Below are positions 13,346 to 25,045 of a stretch of 64,000 bases of DNA, in pieces (position 1 is the stretch's first letter; every line of letters begins with the position of its first letter). The stretch comes from Prostheceraeus crozeri (lineage: Eukaryota > Platyhelminthes > Polycladida > Euryleptidae), in the NCBI GenBank assembly GCA_907163375.1, contig CAJQUW010011508.1, forward strand, positions 622,958-686,957, given 5' to 3'. The notes beneath the pieces are model-generated. The model had not been told where the DNA came from and searched no databases. It saw nothing but the letters and a program-made list of their open reading frames with translations. Position numbers and translations under genes: made by a program.

Positions 13346-13693
13346 ATGCTCAGCTTGAAGGAATTAGAGAGTGAAGTTAATCGTTTACGATCAACCGCAG
13401 AAATAAATAAGCGATTCTGTGACGCAATCGATGATGAAGTTGCAAATATATGCATTGAATTTCTTCCGACGTTCGAGGCGCAGCTCCCAATTAGTAGTTT
13501 TGAAGGCGTTAATCCGATGACTAGGAGGAGGCTTAAAGTGAAGAAATTTGGAAATGTAGAGCAAATTTCTTCTCTTCAGATAAAAAACATCTGTTGGCGA
13601 TCACGGCTTTTATATACTAAGAATTTTGAACCTACATTTGTTAGTGCAATCAGAAACAATCAGAATTTTAATTATCGCGATAGACTAGCATAA
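13346..13693 (+). CDS. Short hypothetical ORF with a predicted coiled coil
   Basis: A 115-residue frame from an ATG. The first 25 residues (MLSLKELESEVNRLRS...) look like a short coiled coil; the rest (PMTRRRLKVKKFGNVEQ) is basic. Residue use looks protein-like compared with neighbouring chance frames, but I recognise no domain. It ends 188 bp before the large duplication begins. It may be a gene fragment, an exon or chance. Confidence 0.25.
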   Translation: MLSLKELESEVNRLRSTAEINKRFCDAIDDEVANICIEFLPTFEAQLPISSFEGVNPMTRRRLKVKKFGNVEQISSLQIKNICWRSRLLYTKNFEPTFVSAIRNNQNFNYRDRLA

Positions 13694-15029
13694 GAATGCC
13701 TAATTTTATGCAAGAACCCCAAGGTCGCAATGCCAATCTTTCCCGGCCTCATTGATTAATTTTGTCACAAGTTGGTCGAATTTTTGCATCTTGCGAATTC
13801 TTGCGTCTAAATCCATTGGCAGTGATGAAAATTTTGAAATATTAACTTAACCTGATGTGTCCACAATTAGATTGCAAATATTGTCATAAATACCATGGAT
13901 ATCTAGATATTTGTGTAAGTACATAATTAAGAAAGAAAAAACATCTAGTATGCGACGTCCCTGTCGTATTCTGTGATTACTCATGGACTCCTGTATATAT
14001 TGCACCTGGAAAGAAAGCTGAAATTCATTTATACACAAGACGGCTGATTTGACTCTGACAGCAGATGGAGAAAAATATCAGCTATCAAATGAAAGTGAGA
14101 TGTTTAAAGAAAAGGAAGTAAGAGTTTCTGGAAATCAGAAGAACATGGGATTGCAACCAACTCATCATTGCTGACTGAATATGGAATATTGACAATATTA
14201 AATGGAACAATAGCGTTTGACAGTATGATTTATACAACGTACGTACGTAAAATTATGGTCAATGGAGACAGTATCAGCAACGGCAGCTTTAGTCTGTATC
14301 AGTCTGTAATGTGAAACGTCCGATCCCGTCTTGATTTATGCCCCATTCAGGTGTGGAATATTAGTTATCGAGTGAAAGCGAGATGATTTATGAAGAAGTA
14401 GGAGTTTCTGGAAATCAGAAGAATATGGGATTGTAATCAACTGATCATCGTTTTACTCACTAATAAAGGACATTGAAAAACTGATACCTTGAACTATTTC
14501 ATCCATCAGATTTGAGACTCATTTTTTGAGACATTACTTCAAATTGCTATAGGCCTACTGCTGATATTCTATACCACCTTGTGTTTATCAGGAAAATGCC
14601 GCTTCGCTATATCCGTTCAAAGTGGTGTGATAACAATGGTAGAGCAATAAGCTGTCTATAAATATATAGAGTATAGAGCTGTCTATAAAAGTCAAGGAAG
14701 GGTTAAAGCAGACATATTTTGAAAAGCGACAGATAGTCGAAATTGCGTGTCACATAATTCTAGTCATCCTTGACATACATAAAATAATGCACTTTACACG
14801 TACGCAAAGAGAATTGCAGCTATCGTTTCAAATGGAGAAAGAATTTTTTAGATTGAAAGACCTAAACAATAGATTGTAAGAGCTATAGTATCCTTATGCT
14901 TTAATAAATGATGCAATTGCAGAAGCAGAAGCTTTTCAGCTGCTCCAACTACATCAATATGTGATAGCTCAAATAAATGGCAGTCTTTTGGTAGACTTTG
15001 GTGCAAAGAATTTGTACCGCAAACGTGGA

Positions 15030-16530
15030 CCCGTTCTGCCGCAGTAGCTGAGAAGTGTCAGAAATGCTGGGTAGAAGAACTGCTGACGTAAAGAGACCCG
15101 GTATAAGGGAAATAGATGCAAATATTAGGCGAAGGGGATAAGCAACACAAGCTTTGGTGGTCTGGTGGACGGAAAGTCGAGGAGTCGTAATTCTTGTAAG
15201 AGATCGGTTAATAAGTAACGTGATTCAAATAGAGAGACCAAGTGCCGCTTTCATGAAGGTGAATAAGGTTTTGGAGGTAAAGTGATTCACATCTATTCAA
15301 TATATGCTCCCAGACAGGGAGATCAGCTGCTGAGAAGGATGATCTCAGGGAAAGTCTGGAAGATTAGATTTCTGCTGTTCCGCTTACTGAACCTTCGTGG
15401 ATTTCGAGGGATCTGAGTGGGATGCTGGTGCGGACATAAGATGATTTGAAGGAGTGATCCTTATGGTTTCAGTGGTAGAAATTCTGAATGTTTATTGCCT
15501 TCTGTCAAAGATACCGAATGATGGCTGTGAATACTAAGTTTCATAAAAACCGTGAAAACCTGATCACATGCATTAGTGAAGATGGTGCGACTAAAATAGA
15601 TTACATGCTGTAGAGACAAGAGAGTCATGTGGCTGTCAAGGAAGTAGAAAGCATTCCATGATAGGTCTGCCTAGCGCGATATCGGCTGTTGGTCATGGAT
15701 GTGTGTATACAGTAAGACGTAAAGACAAAAATGAATGTTCTTATCAGGAAACTGAAAGTGTGGAAATTGAAAAATGAAGAAGCGAGAAGAGAATTTGAGA
15801 ACGTTTGGCAGCCGAAAAATGAAGCTCAATCAGAGATCAGCTGGAACCAGCTTAAAAATAATGTCATGCAGTCAGCAAAACAAGTTCTTGGGGAGACAAG
15901 GGGGCCGACCACGTCAAGTGCAGCGAGAGACTTGGTGATGGGGTTGTGAACTGCAATTAGTCTTAAAAAACAAGAATTTGGCTTTCAAAAAGTGGCAGAA
16001 GTCAAAAATTTGAAAATGAGTGCACACTGTACGAAGATGCGTCAAAGTTGTCAAAGAAAGCTGTTGCTTAGACCTGAGAAAAATCGTGGTAGACATTGAG
16101 CAAGAACATCAGTAGGACCGAAACACAAAATAAGATGTTCAAGATTGCGCGACAAATGAAAACGGAAAGGAAATTTGTAGTTCAAGGAAACTTCGTGAAA
16201 AGTGAATGAGGAGAGATCTCAGTTGAGGAAGAAGATACTAAAATTCGTTGGAAGGAGTTCCTCCCTTGTGTAGACTGCCACGGATGACATCATCATTGAA
16301 GTGTACCAGTTGTCGGCGGATGGTCCCCGACCACCAGGAAGACTTGACAAGACCGTATCCAAGAAGACCTGGAGTCTCTTGAGGTCGTTCGAAATGGAAA
16401 CGGGTCATCGCAACTTCACCCAGCCCCGTAAGAAGAGACGTAAAATGAAGAAGCAAGATGTAAGAAGAAGGAGTCTTAACATTGATCCTGAAAAAGACTC
16501 AGTATCAGAGACACTGTAAGAATAAAATAG
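15030..16530 (+). pseudogene. Decayed RTE-like LINE in copy A
   Basis: Read across frames, this stretch resembles the endonuclease part of RTE-type non-LTR retrotransposons: GVVILVRDRLISNV at about 15184, VIHIYSIYAPRQGD at about 15280, then KIDYML near 15596 and a basic linker region (15731-15949, VWKLKNEEARREFENVW). A later open stretch (16301-16519) carries GPRPPGRLDK and a basic tail, like the end of such proteins. No reverse-transcriptase core (YADD) lies between, so the middle appears deleted. Many stops and frameshifts interrupt it: a dead, old copy. It was present before the duplication. Confidence 0.55.
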
Positions 16531-16699
16531 GGATTTTGACATTTATTAGTGCACTACTTTTACTCGAAACAATCCGAATGTCTATAACCTAATAATAAGT
16601 CATACAACTGACAGTCTTAATTTATTGAATACTTTCAAAAATATGAAAATAATGAGATATTTCGTCATAGTAAATCTTTACTTAATAAAATGAAAATGA

Positions 16700-17220
16700 A
16701 ACATAATGAACCAACTAATGGCATTAGCAAGCGCAGCCATAAATAGTGCAAATGCTGTAAACACTTGATTATTGGTAGCAACATAAGACTCAAAGTCAAT
16801 GGTGCCTACATTTATTGCAACATTGAATTTGATTTCAGTTGCGATTCCAGTAATAACACTGCAACCGATTGACCGTTCGTCGCCAAGAGAATGATGATAG
16901 CCCTATCTTTCTATGTTGAATGTCAGTAAACATATCAGTGATTGTTGTTATGATGAAGACACCAAATTGGAAGCTGCGCCTAATTTTCCAATTGTCAGAT
17001 AGAGCTCATAGACTGGAGAGGGAGGAAAAAGGAGACATATTTCAAATTAAACTTCAAACTAACCTTTAATTACCAATGAGCCCTTTTTGGTTTTTAGTTG
17101 CAGTATTATACTTGTTGTTTTTTATATTAGTTATTTTATATTTCTGTTATTTGCTTTTAATTTTGTCGTTTTCCTCGTGATTGCTTTATTAAAACGAAGC
17201 TTTCGGTAAGTATGGGTTTT
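16700..17220 (+). pseudogene. Old Penelope-like 3' fragment in copy A
   Basis: A frame through 16720-16870 reads CKCCKHLIIGSNIRLKVNG, like the cysteine-rich segment before the GIY-YIG nuclease in Penelope-like elements. Further on, 16980-17100 (FQLSDRAHR...) matches a similar stretch at 45200-45330, and the segment ends with the tail usual for such elements (TTTATTAAAACGAAGC). It contains stops and has lost its reverse transcriptase. It is unrelated in detail to the intact Penelope-like element at 21854. Confidence 0.5.
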
Positions 17221-19804
17221 TCCTAGGTTTTCTATGACTAAGCGAGAAGTGCTAAACCTGAACCGCAAAATTCATAAACGCATGTTTTCGTGCACCTTTG
17301 TTTATGAAACCAAGCACTCTCTGATTTAGCAAGCCTCCTTATGTCGGCAAACACAACACTTTGGACAAATTTAACCAAAATCTCGCTTTCAGCACCGATC
17401 AGACATAAAATGATTAGGGTTTCATGTATTCCCGAATTTCACCTAAATCCTGTTCCAATTTTCACGAATCGTTTCCTCTACCCATGCTTCGATAGAAGGA
17501 AATAATGAATTAGATTTCGTGGCAAATTACTTGTGGTCGGTGCACCGTAATGTGCGAATTTCGATCAAATTGATATTTCCTTTATGGTTTCAATTATAAT
17601 TCATGTTAATTCATTTTATCTACTATCTTAGTCACAGCAAATTGGAGAGAATATTCTAAGAATGCAGTGAAGTTAATCCAACTAGGAGAGCATTATTCAA
17701 TGCTATTTAATTATGAGCTTCTTTATCATGATAATGAAACCTTTTGAAAATCACAGCTATATCTCCTCTTGCTAAGATATAGGCTAGGCTTCTTAGCATT
17801 CTAGCGGCTATCGATTCGTCCGAAAGATTTTGTTTTGTCATCCGGTAACAGACTGATTGAAACCGCGTTTTCTTGCATATTAATTTGTAGATGGCGGTGA
17901 CATTACATCGGATCTTTCTACATTTCCTGATGTGCTCAGATATTTTGAAAAAATAACTTAACGTTAACTATTATGGTTCTAAAAGAACCAATTGAAAACC
18001 GCCATTAACTTTGTAATTTTAGTCATTGCAACTTTTCATCATTTTATGTTGCATATCTACACAATTGATGCTTTCATCTAGCTTTAAGGAATTCCACTAG
18101 AACTATCATAGAGACAAGCGGGTTCAGCATGACATAAATCACTTGCAAATATTGGCAAAATAAAACTAAAGGATGCTGATGTTTCAAATTCTTAAGCATC
18201 TTTAGAATTTTCCTAGTCCTCTATGACATTTTCATTGAATTCTAGAAAACATCAACACACGACAATCTAGTAGAAGACGAAACAAATTACATCTCGCCTA
18301 TACTTTAATAAGTGCGTCAGTGTAACTTACAAAATTTTTATAGCACCGAAAACACTGAGAATTTTCGATGCGCAGGTTATCATGACCGGTGCGAGCAGGT
18401 ACGGCTGGCGCACAGCCCTATAGATTACTATCTGCAACCTGACTGACATGCCCAGTCATTAATTGCGTAAATATTGAGAGCGTAATTTTCACACAAATTG
18501 CTTTATCAATGATGAATATTATATCGAATGTAAATGAATTTTTCCTTCATAAAGATTATTTGATTAGCACAGAACATACTAATTTAAGAGGAACCTCAAA
18601 AATAATCTGAAGGGGACTCAGAAATCATCGTTTCATAGGCCCAGGTTTATATCTAGCGATCGATTTCTTATCTACAGAGAACACCTGCTGTTGAGAAACA
18701 TTCTATCGAGGTTGGTTCTGTAGTCAGCTATGATTTCTGAGAAAATTGCTGGCTAGAAGACTTTTCTACAGCAGAAGGCGGAATGTGATGCGGCTTGTCT
18801 CTGATCCTACCAACTTCAGATCTGCTTGAAAGAATACTGAGATATACTAGAAGTGTCACATAATTCTCACAATTAGATACTGGTTTTTCCAACCAGGCGA
18901 TAGGAGGCTATGAGCCTGCTGCAGTCTGAAAGCATCTTTGATAGCCGAATGGGACTATTGAGATCTTCTGAACAATCGATCTCACAAGAAAACATATATT
19001 TTTTTCATGTCTTGATCTTGGCTTTGAAGTTTGATTCTGATATAAGACAGTTAGGTACCAGTGCCAAATTAAATCCTAATGATAGCACAGACGTGATTGG
19101 AAATGAGTTGAAGAGATTCCATGCCAATTGTGGCTCTATATTTGCTAGCCCTCGCTTAGTCTGAGAAAAGCACAGAAAATTTCATTTTAACGGAAAGTTT
19201 CACTACTTCTCATTGGATGGATATGCATATGTTTTTTTCTGATCCTGTCTTACAAGAGCAGAGAGCAGGAACTGGGTAGAGTTCGTCAGACGCGAGATTT
19301 GTTATATCCATGCGGTGTACATCATTCTTTTGAGTCTCATTTTTGGTCTCTTTCCCTGCCGAAACTCGTTCTGGCTATGCCGGACTGCATTATTTGGTCG
19401 TCTCATGACGGCCAATCTCAAAACAGCGAACAAAAGTTTGCGGTTAAATGAGGCAGACGTATTTTCTTATGCACAACTCTCAACGCAAATTGACACCTGT
19501 TCGCTATTTTAAGATTCGCTCTTATGACAGACACTGAACATTACAGGTATTGGTTGTAAGAGATGATGTCACACCAAACAATGAGGAAAACGACTGCCTT
19601 TTCTAAACAGCAGCAAAAGAAGAAGTCCGAGGTTACAGTCGTAACTGCATTCACAAACTATGGAGATAGACAAAAATTAACGTGTTGAAGGAACCCTGCC
19701 TTACAGCTATTCAATATAAAACCATGAAGAATTGTTTCAATGATATTTCTTATTTCCTACTTTCGCTCTTAGACTCTTCTTAGATATCCCCCTCTTTTCA
19801 CAGG
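17221..19804. other. Non-coding part of the duplicated unit, copy A
   Basis: Short ORFs such as 18910-19164 and 19315-19512 are repeated in copy B simply because the DNA is duplicated. None resembles a known protein and there is no internal repeat. Confidence 0.4.
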
Positions 19805-19980
19805 TACGGGTCGCATCTGACTCATTTCGCTTGGGTCAACACTCAAGACCTGGTTCGATCGGAGCTTCAATTCGTAGCTTTATGGCAAAGCTCAGTGTTA
19901 CCAACACACAGCGTGCGATGGATCGAGAGAGTCTGTTGGGTCAAAACGATGATGATGCCGAGTTAATGGAAATCAAATAA
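19805..19980 (+). pseudogene. Possible LINE tail fragment, copy A
   Basis: The frame reading VTNTQRAMDRESLLGQ resembles the C-terminal segment of RTE-like proteins, which carry TQRAMERAMLGV-type sequence. The match is short and the flanks are not coding, so this is a tentative fragment. Confidence 0.35.
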
Positions 19981-21855
19981 ATTCAGAGAAACTTCAAGTG
20001 AACATGACTTTTTGAAACTTTTCTCGCTGGAATACCTTGTTCCTGCGCGTGTGATTGATTTTCAAGCTGACCGTCCACGTGTCTCACTTAACCCGATATT
20101 TTGGTCCATGTTGAACTTTTTCTTATCGCGACGATCAAGGTGCATATTTTATATTTATTCTTGAAAACGATGACATTTTTCGATAATTTACGCACGCAGC
20201 CAAAAGAGATGCATGGAATAAATGCTCCGACAACTGATGCGCTGCTGACATTTTCCATTACAATGTAAATGATTTTTAAACACTCATGATGACAGTTAAT
20301 AAGTGTCAACACAATATAATTTATTCAATGCAATTGTTTTTCATCGAAAACAGATAGGAAAATTATCAATCTCGCTAGATTATAAATATCAATTAACTCC
20401 TGCATGTCAAGTCTATTGTTTGTGACACTCGGCATTGAGCGAAGCGTCCGCCAATTTAATTTCTATATATTTGATGTGTGACGGAATTATTAGCCTTCTA
20501 TTATCTATAAGCCATATTGCCAAATTTAGGTAGCTTGATGATATGGACTGACTTTGCAGAAGGACCTTAGAAATTCACGCGGGACTGAAAACGTACCGTC
20601 ATCAATTGTTCCTGTACTTCAATCCTGAGCCCGGGAAACACAAATTTAGTGTAGGCCCTAGAGTAGAATTTCCAACATAGGGAATTGATTTGTAATTATA
20701 TAAAGTGGAACGTGTGTAAAGTTAGCCGTACCAATATCCGTACCACATCGAAAATCGCGTGTGCCACTCTCGAAAACAGCATTAACACATAATTTTAGAG
20801 TGTGCCAACTTGTGCCACCAGTAATTTTTCAAAATAATGCGGCAGTTTGCGATAAATCGTCCATCAAAACTTCGAGGTGGTACGGATGTGTAGTTAGCCG
20901 TACCAATTTACAGAAAATATCTTAAATCCCATCTTTATGAATTTTCAACCACATGGACGTCTAAAATAACACGTCTGAAGCATGTGACACCCCGTACTTT
21001 GTCAAAATTCACAATAGTTACTGAGAAAATGGACAAAATGACCTCAAAGTGGTACGGATGTGAAGTTAGCCGTACCACTTGTGACAATCGCGTGTGCCAC
21101 TCGAATCAACCCTCCGAATACACTTATTGGGAGTGTGCCAGCCTGTGCCACCCCTCAGACAGCCCCAACTCTGCGTAGAATCCGATTTTCACAGGTGGTA
21201 CGGATAGGCTGTGGGGGTGGCTGCGGAGGAAAATCCGCATTTATGCGGATTCTGCGCAAAGTTGGGGCTGTCTGAGGGGTGGCACACGCGATTTTCACTG
21301 GTGGTTAGTGATGGAAATTTTCCGGAAAATTATGGAAAATTTTGATTTTTTGATAGGCCTTAGGCCTATAATTTGATCGCTTCCACTGCCGAGGCAGCTA
21401 CGTACCAATAAATTGGGTCTAAAACTCTTAATTTCATCATTATTTCGATTAAAGCGATCGTAGCAATGCGAGTTACGTCCGCGGATTTTTGAACATTCCT
21501 TTGCCACCAGTGGCTTGTGCCGTTTTGTTAGCATTTTTAACTATCACACAGACACCATTTGGGATAACGTGAATCTTGCTTTACAATAGGGGTATAATTT
21601 CATGCAATGTGAAAGATCTGGAGCAAAACTATGTGCTTCATTTCGGAGTTTGCTTATTAGCTTGAAAGTTGAGCTTTATTATGCAGCGTTGATCAGTGAA
21701 AGAAATTCTTCATGTGTTGATGAACAAGTGAAGTATAAGCACACATCCACGCAGCATTCATGAGCGACCATTTTGGATGACATAAAGACTGTAAACTCGT
21801 TAGATATTTGGTCACTAAAGATATCTGTGATGAGTAAAAGAATATCTGATAGCTG

Positions 21856-22154
21856 AAGTGTGTGAGTGATCCGCTGGAGACCAGCTTGGTGGAATGTCGT
21901 CTGATCAATAATCGTAAACCTCGGATGAACAGGCGTCACGAGGCAGTCGCAACACGGCTCCATCTACTGTAGTGCTTCACTTTTATCATATTAGGCCTTG
22001 ATAAAGCGTCAGGACGGGAAACGTCGGCCACCTTGTGTCTTTATTTAAGTCATTATAATTTTCGGCCTAACAACAATCGGGAGAGTTTTGTGCCTACACA
22101 CTCGTAGTGTATATTTTTTGAATAATGGTCCTCCCGCCCAAAGCCATCAATTAT
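21856..22154 (+). repeat. 5' pseudo-LTR of the Penelope-like element
   Basis: This repeats 24747-25045 in direct orientation. It contains the last codons of an upstream element's ORF (GVSDPLETSL-type reading), the 3' UTR, and the ATG at 22125 of the main ORF, so it supplies both the end of one unit and the start of the next. A promoter is expected here from the family's known arrangement, but I see no definite box. Confidence 0.9.
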
Positions 22155-24863
22155 GTCACTTCCGCTATCCTTGATTGTGATCAGCGAGCTCATGCAAAAT
22201 CTTTCATTAACTTGCAGGTAAGATACGTGCGCGTCATCTGCGATATTTTGTTCCTCCAAGCATGCATTGCGAGTGCAGTTATCCCTTTCTTTGTGAGTAA
22301 CATGTTTACCATACCGGATGAATTTCATAGTGATAAAGTGGTGTGCAGAAAGGTCAGATCTTTGGAGTTGGAGATACTTCGCACAAGTTTGAACAATCTC
22401 CGATCGAAAGAGGAATTTCTTGAGCAACGCCGTGGATATGAGTACCTCACGATTACTAGAAGTGTCCCACTTGATGTTTTGCACCAAATGTTCCAGATTC
22501 TGATTGAGGATCTCCATTTAGAGGAGCTGAAGAAGTTCAAAACTCATTGCAGGATTTGGAGTAATTTGTCTCTCACATCTTTTCCAATTCCGGCTGGACA
22601 TTATAGTGCTGTCGTTGCTCCTAAATTTCCTTTTCATTATGTGGATGTGTTTCTGTGCCAGGATAACAATGTATCGCAAGAGGGTGAGTTGCAACGGTCT
22701 CGTGACGCTTTTTGCAGTAAATACAGTAATGAAACGGACCTATCTTTACCAGACCATTTGACTGATCTGATAAAGAGGGGACCGAACTATCGCATTCCAC
22801 CTAAGCTCACGGATGATGTTATGGATGATGTTGAGCTAGCGCTTGATAGATTAACTTATAATTTACGTTGGAAATATCAGTACAAGGCTACAATAGACAA
22901 TCGTAATTTAATTATTCCTTTTCAAAAGAATACTGTAAAGTTACCAGATAGTATGTCTGAAGCTGAAGAAAAGAACCTTTTCCTTTTCAAAGAAAGCGTA
23001 AAGAGTACAATCCAAAAAGAAATTGACCATGTTAAGAAAAGTAACGTGTACAAACAATTCAACAAGAACGTAAAGGAAAGTCGATCATTTATAAAAAACA
23101 ACGACCTGATGATAGTACCTACTGATAAAAGCAATCGTCTTTGTGTTACTAAAAGTTCGGATATGCGAGCACGCACCAGTATGATATTATCTGATACTGA
23201 TACGTACAGAGCTATCGATAAAAGTCGTAAACTGAATATTGAAAAACAAGCTAACAAGATTGTCAATAATGTTCTCAGTGATAAGTTGAACAAATCTGAC
23301 TTACAACGTATGCATGTTTCTGGATCACAGCCATCTCAATTCTATGGTCTAATCAAAGACCACAAAAACAAAAACGATAGCAATCAATATCCTCTGCGGC
23401 CTATTGCCTCGGTGGTAAACAATCCCACTAACAAAATTGACTGGTTATGTGGAAAGATTTTGAATCAGTTGGTCGGTTTCGTACCCGCCCACCTCTACAG
23501 TTCTCTTCAATTAATCGAAATTTTAGAGAATTTTAACATGTCCAGTACTCATAACATGACTGACCCTGTGTTCATATCTATGGATGTGACTAATTTGTAC
23601 CCCAGTGTGCCTATTGGTGAGGCACTACAAGCTGTTATGGATTTCGCTAAGGATAGATGGGAGCAGATTGATAATTTCGGCATTAGTTTGGATCAATTTT
23701 CCACTATGCTAAGATTCATTTCTTACAACTATGAGATAGAGTATGACAACAATGTATATTTACAAATCAAAGGGGTTCCTATGGGGTCGCACTATGCACC
23801 ACCTTTGGCAATTATCTTTATGAACCATATTGAGAGGAAAGCTATCTCCTTATTGAAGGAGCACGTGGACTTAGAAACGTTGATCTATAAGCGCTATATC
23901 GATGATTCTATAATTGGCCCTCTGCAGTTTGATATGAAATTGTTCGATACAATTTCTAAAATTTTCAATTCTGTCAATGAAAGTATAAATTTCACCCTTG
24001 AAATTCCAGAAAACAACGAAAAACTAAATTTCCTAGATATAAGTGTCTGGGTAAGGAATAAAAAGATTGTTCATGAATTGTTCACTAAAGAATTAGCTTC
24101 TGGTAACTCTTTAAAGAAAGACAGCTGGGTCCCGAACTCGACTAAATCAAACTTCGTCAAACAAAAATTTCACAATTTAGAAGTAAGATGCAGTAATTCT
24201 CTTCCAGAAGAAAGTAAAAGCATGCTCATGGAGAAGTGTAAAAACAACCTGAAGGATAATGGGTATTCAGAAAAGTATATTCAAACTCAGCTGTACAGTA
24301 ATGACAACAAAAGCAGAAATAAAAGCAGAAGTATTAGAGATAACACGAACAAATGTATCTTGAAACTACCTTTCATTAGTGACAGCATGATAAGAAAAAT
24401 AAATTACCACATACGTAAATCCAAATTGGACATCAAGTTTGTCACAACGGGTAACAAAAAACTGCGTAACGTATTGAACATTAAGCCATTCCAAAAACAT
24501 GCAAACTGTGAACTTTGTACGAAGCTACCTGATAAAAACAGATGTGATACTACATGTGTTGTATATGAATTTACATGTATTCACTGCAAATCTACATATA
24601 TCGGTAAGACTTCTCGTCCGTTCTACACTAGATACAAAGAACATAAATACAGTATTAACAAAAATAATAACAGTAGCGCCCTATGCGAGCATATAAAAGA
24701 ATGTCATAGATGTAACAGTATAGATGATTTTAGCATTGCGTTTTTAAAGTGTGTGAGTGATCCGCTGGAGACCAGCTTGGTGGAATGTCGTCTGATCAAT
24801 AATCGTAAACCTCGGATGAACAGGCGTCACGAGGCAGTCGCAACACGGCTCCATCTACTGTAG
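22125..24863 (+). CDS. Penelope-like reverse transcriptase with GIY-YIG endonuclease
   Basis: A single 912-residue frame with no interruption. It has the family's DKSNR motif (about residue 332), fingers motif YGLIKDHKNK (about 406), catalytic MDVTNLYPSVP (about 485), the GVPMGSHYAP motif (about 552) and RYIDDSI (about 590, the YxDD box as YIDD). Near the end, a cysteine cluster (CELC...CDTTC) precedes TYIGKTSRPFYTRYKEH (about 823), a GIY-YIG-type nuclease of the kind used in target-primed insertion. Start and stop both lie inside the terminal repeats. The first 250 residues match nothing I know. Length and motif order fit canonical, nuclease-bearing Penelope-like elements; I cannot assign the subfamily. 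Confidence 0.95.
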   Translation: MVLPPKAINYVTSAILDCDQRAHAKSFINLQVRYVRVICDILFLQACIASAVIPFFVSNMFTIPDEFHSDKVVCRKVRSLELEILRTSLNNLRSKEEFLEQRRGYEYLTITRSVPLDVLHQMFQILIEDLHLEELKKFKTHCRIWSNLSLTSFPIPAGHYSAVVAPKFPFHYVDVFLCQDNNVSQEGELQRSRDAFCSKYSNETDLSLPDHLTDLIKRGPNYRIPPKLTDDVMDDVELALDRLTYNLRWKYQYKATIDNRNLIIPFQKNTVKLPDSMSEAEEKNLFLFKESVKSTIQKEIDHVKKSNVYKQFNKNVKESRSFIKNNDLMIVPTDKSNRLCVTKSSDMRARTSMILSDTDTYRAIDKSRKLNIEKQANKIVNNVLSDKLNKSDLQRMHVSGSQPSQFYGLIKDHKNKNDSNQYPLRPIASVVNNPTNKIDWLCGKILNQLVGFVPAHLYSSLQLIEILENFNMSSTHNMTDPVFISMDVTNLYPSVPIGEALQAVMDFAKDRWEQIDNFGISLDQFSTMLRFISYNYEIEYDNNVYLQIKGVPMGSHYAPPLAIIFMNHIERKAISLLKEHVDLETLIYKRYIDDSIIGPLQFDMKLFDTISKIFNSVNESINFTLEIPENNEKLNFLDISVWVRNKKIVHELFTKELASGNSLKKDSWVPNSTKSNFVKQKFHNLEVRCSNSLPEESKSMLMEKCKNNLKDNGYSEKYIQTQLYSNDNKSRNKSRSIRDNTNKCILKLPFISDSMIRKINYHIRKSKLDIKFVTTGNKKLRNVLNIKPFQKHANCELCTKLPDKNRCDTTCVVYEFTCIHCKSTYIGKTSRPFYTRYKEHKYSINKNNNSSALCEHIKECHRCNSIDDFSIAFLKCVSDPLETSLVECRLINNRKPRMNRRHEAVATRLHLL

Positions 24864-25045
24864 TGCTTCACTTTTATCATATTAGGCCTTGATAAAGCGT
24901 CAGGACGGGAAACGTCGGCCACCTTGTGTCTTTATTTAAGTCATTATAATTTTCGGCCTAACAACAATCGGGAGAGTTTTGTGCCTACACACTCGTAGTG
25001 TATATTTTTTGAATAATGGTCCTCCCGCCCAAAGCCATCAATTAT
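24747..25045 (+). repeat. 3' pseudo-LTR of the Penelope-like element
   Basis: Direct repeat of 21856-22154, same orientation and essentially the same sequence. It holds the last 39 codons of the ORF, its TAG stop at 24861-24863 and the 3' UTR, ending near the target duplication. Confidence 0.9.

Larger units (their letters stand above)
21854..25043 (+). mobile_element. Penelope-like retroelement, apparently full length
   Basis: A 3.19 kb insertion flanked by a 12-bp target duplication ATATCTGATAGC (21842-21853 and 25044-25055). Copy B has the uninterrupted site once, at 38553-38564. A 297-299 bp direct repeat at both ends is the pseudo-LTR arrangement known for Penelope-like elements, left by tandem units. 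The two repeats look almost identical and the ORF is uninterrupted, so the insertion is young, later than the separation of copies A and B. Confidence 0.95.

Noticed and set aside
15731-16519. Short ORFs (15731-15949, 16301-16519 and their copies at 32397-32615, 32967-33185) as separate genes
   Set aside because: They are open patches of one decayed RTE-like LINE, as the neighbouring frames show.
21060-21275. ORFs over element G's arms (reading MKLAVPLVTIACATRINPPN) and their mirror images at 25302-25517, 37728-37943 and 38811-39026
   Set aside because: They appear four times only because the inverted arms are duplicated, overlap longer frames on the other strand, and carry no domain.
22053-22517. 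Minus-strand ORF of 154 codons over the Penelope start
   Set aside because: It is a shadow of the uninterrupted 912-residue reverse-transcriptase frame, with no domain of its own.
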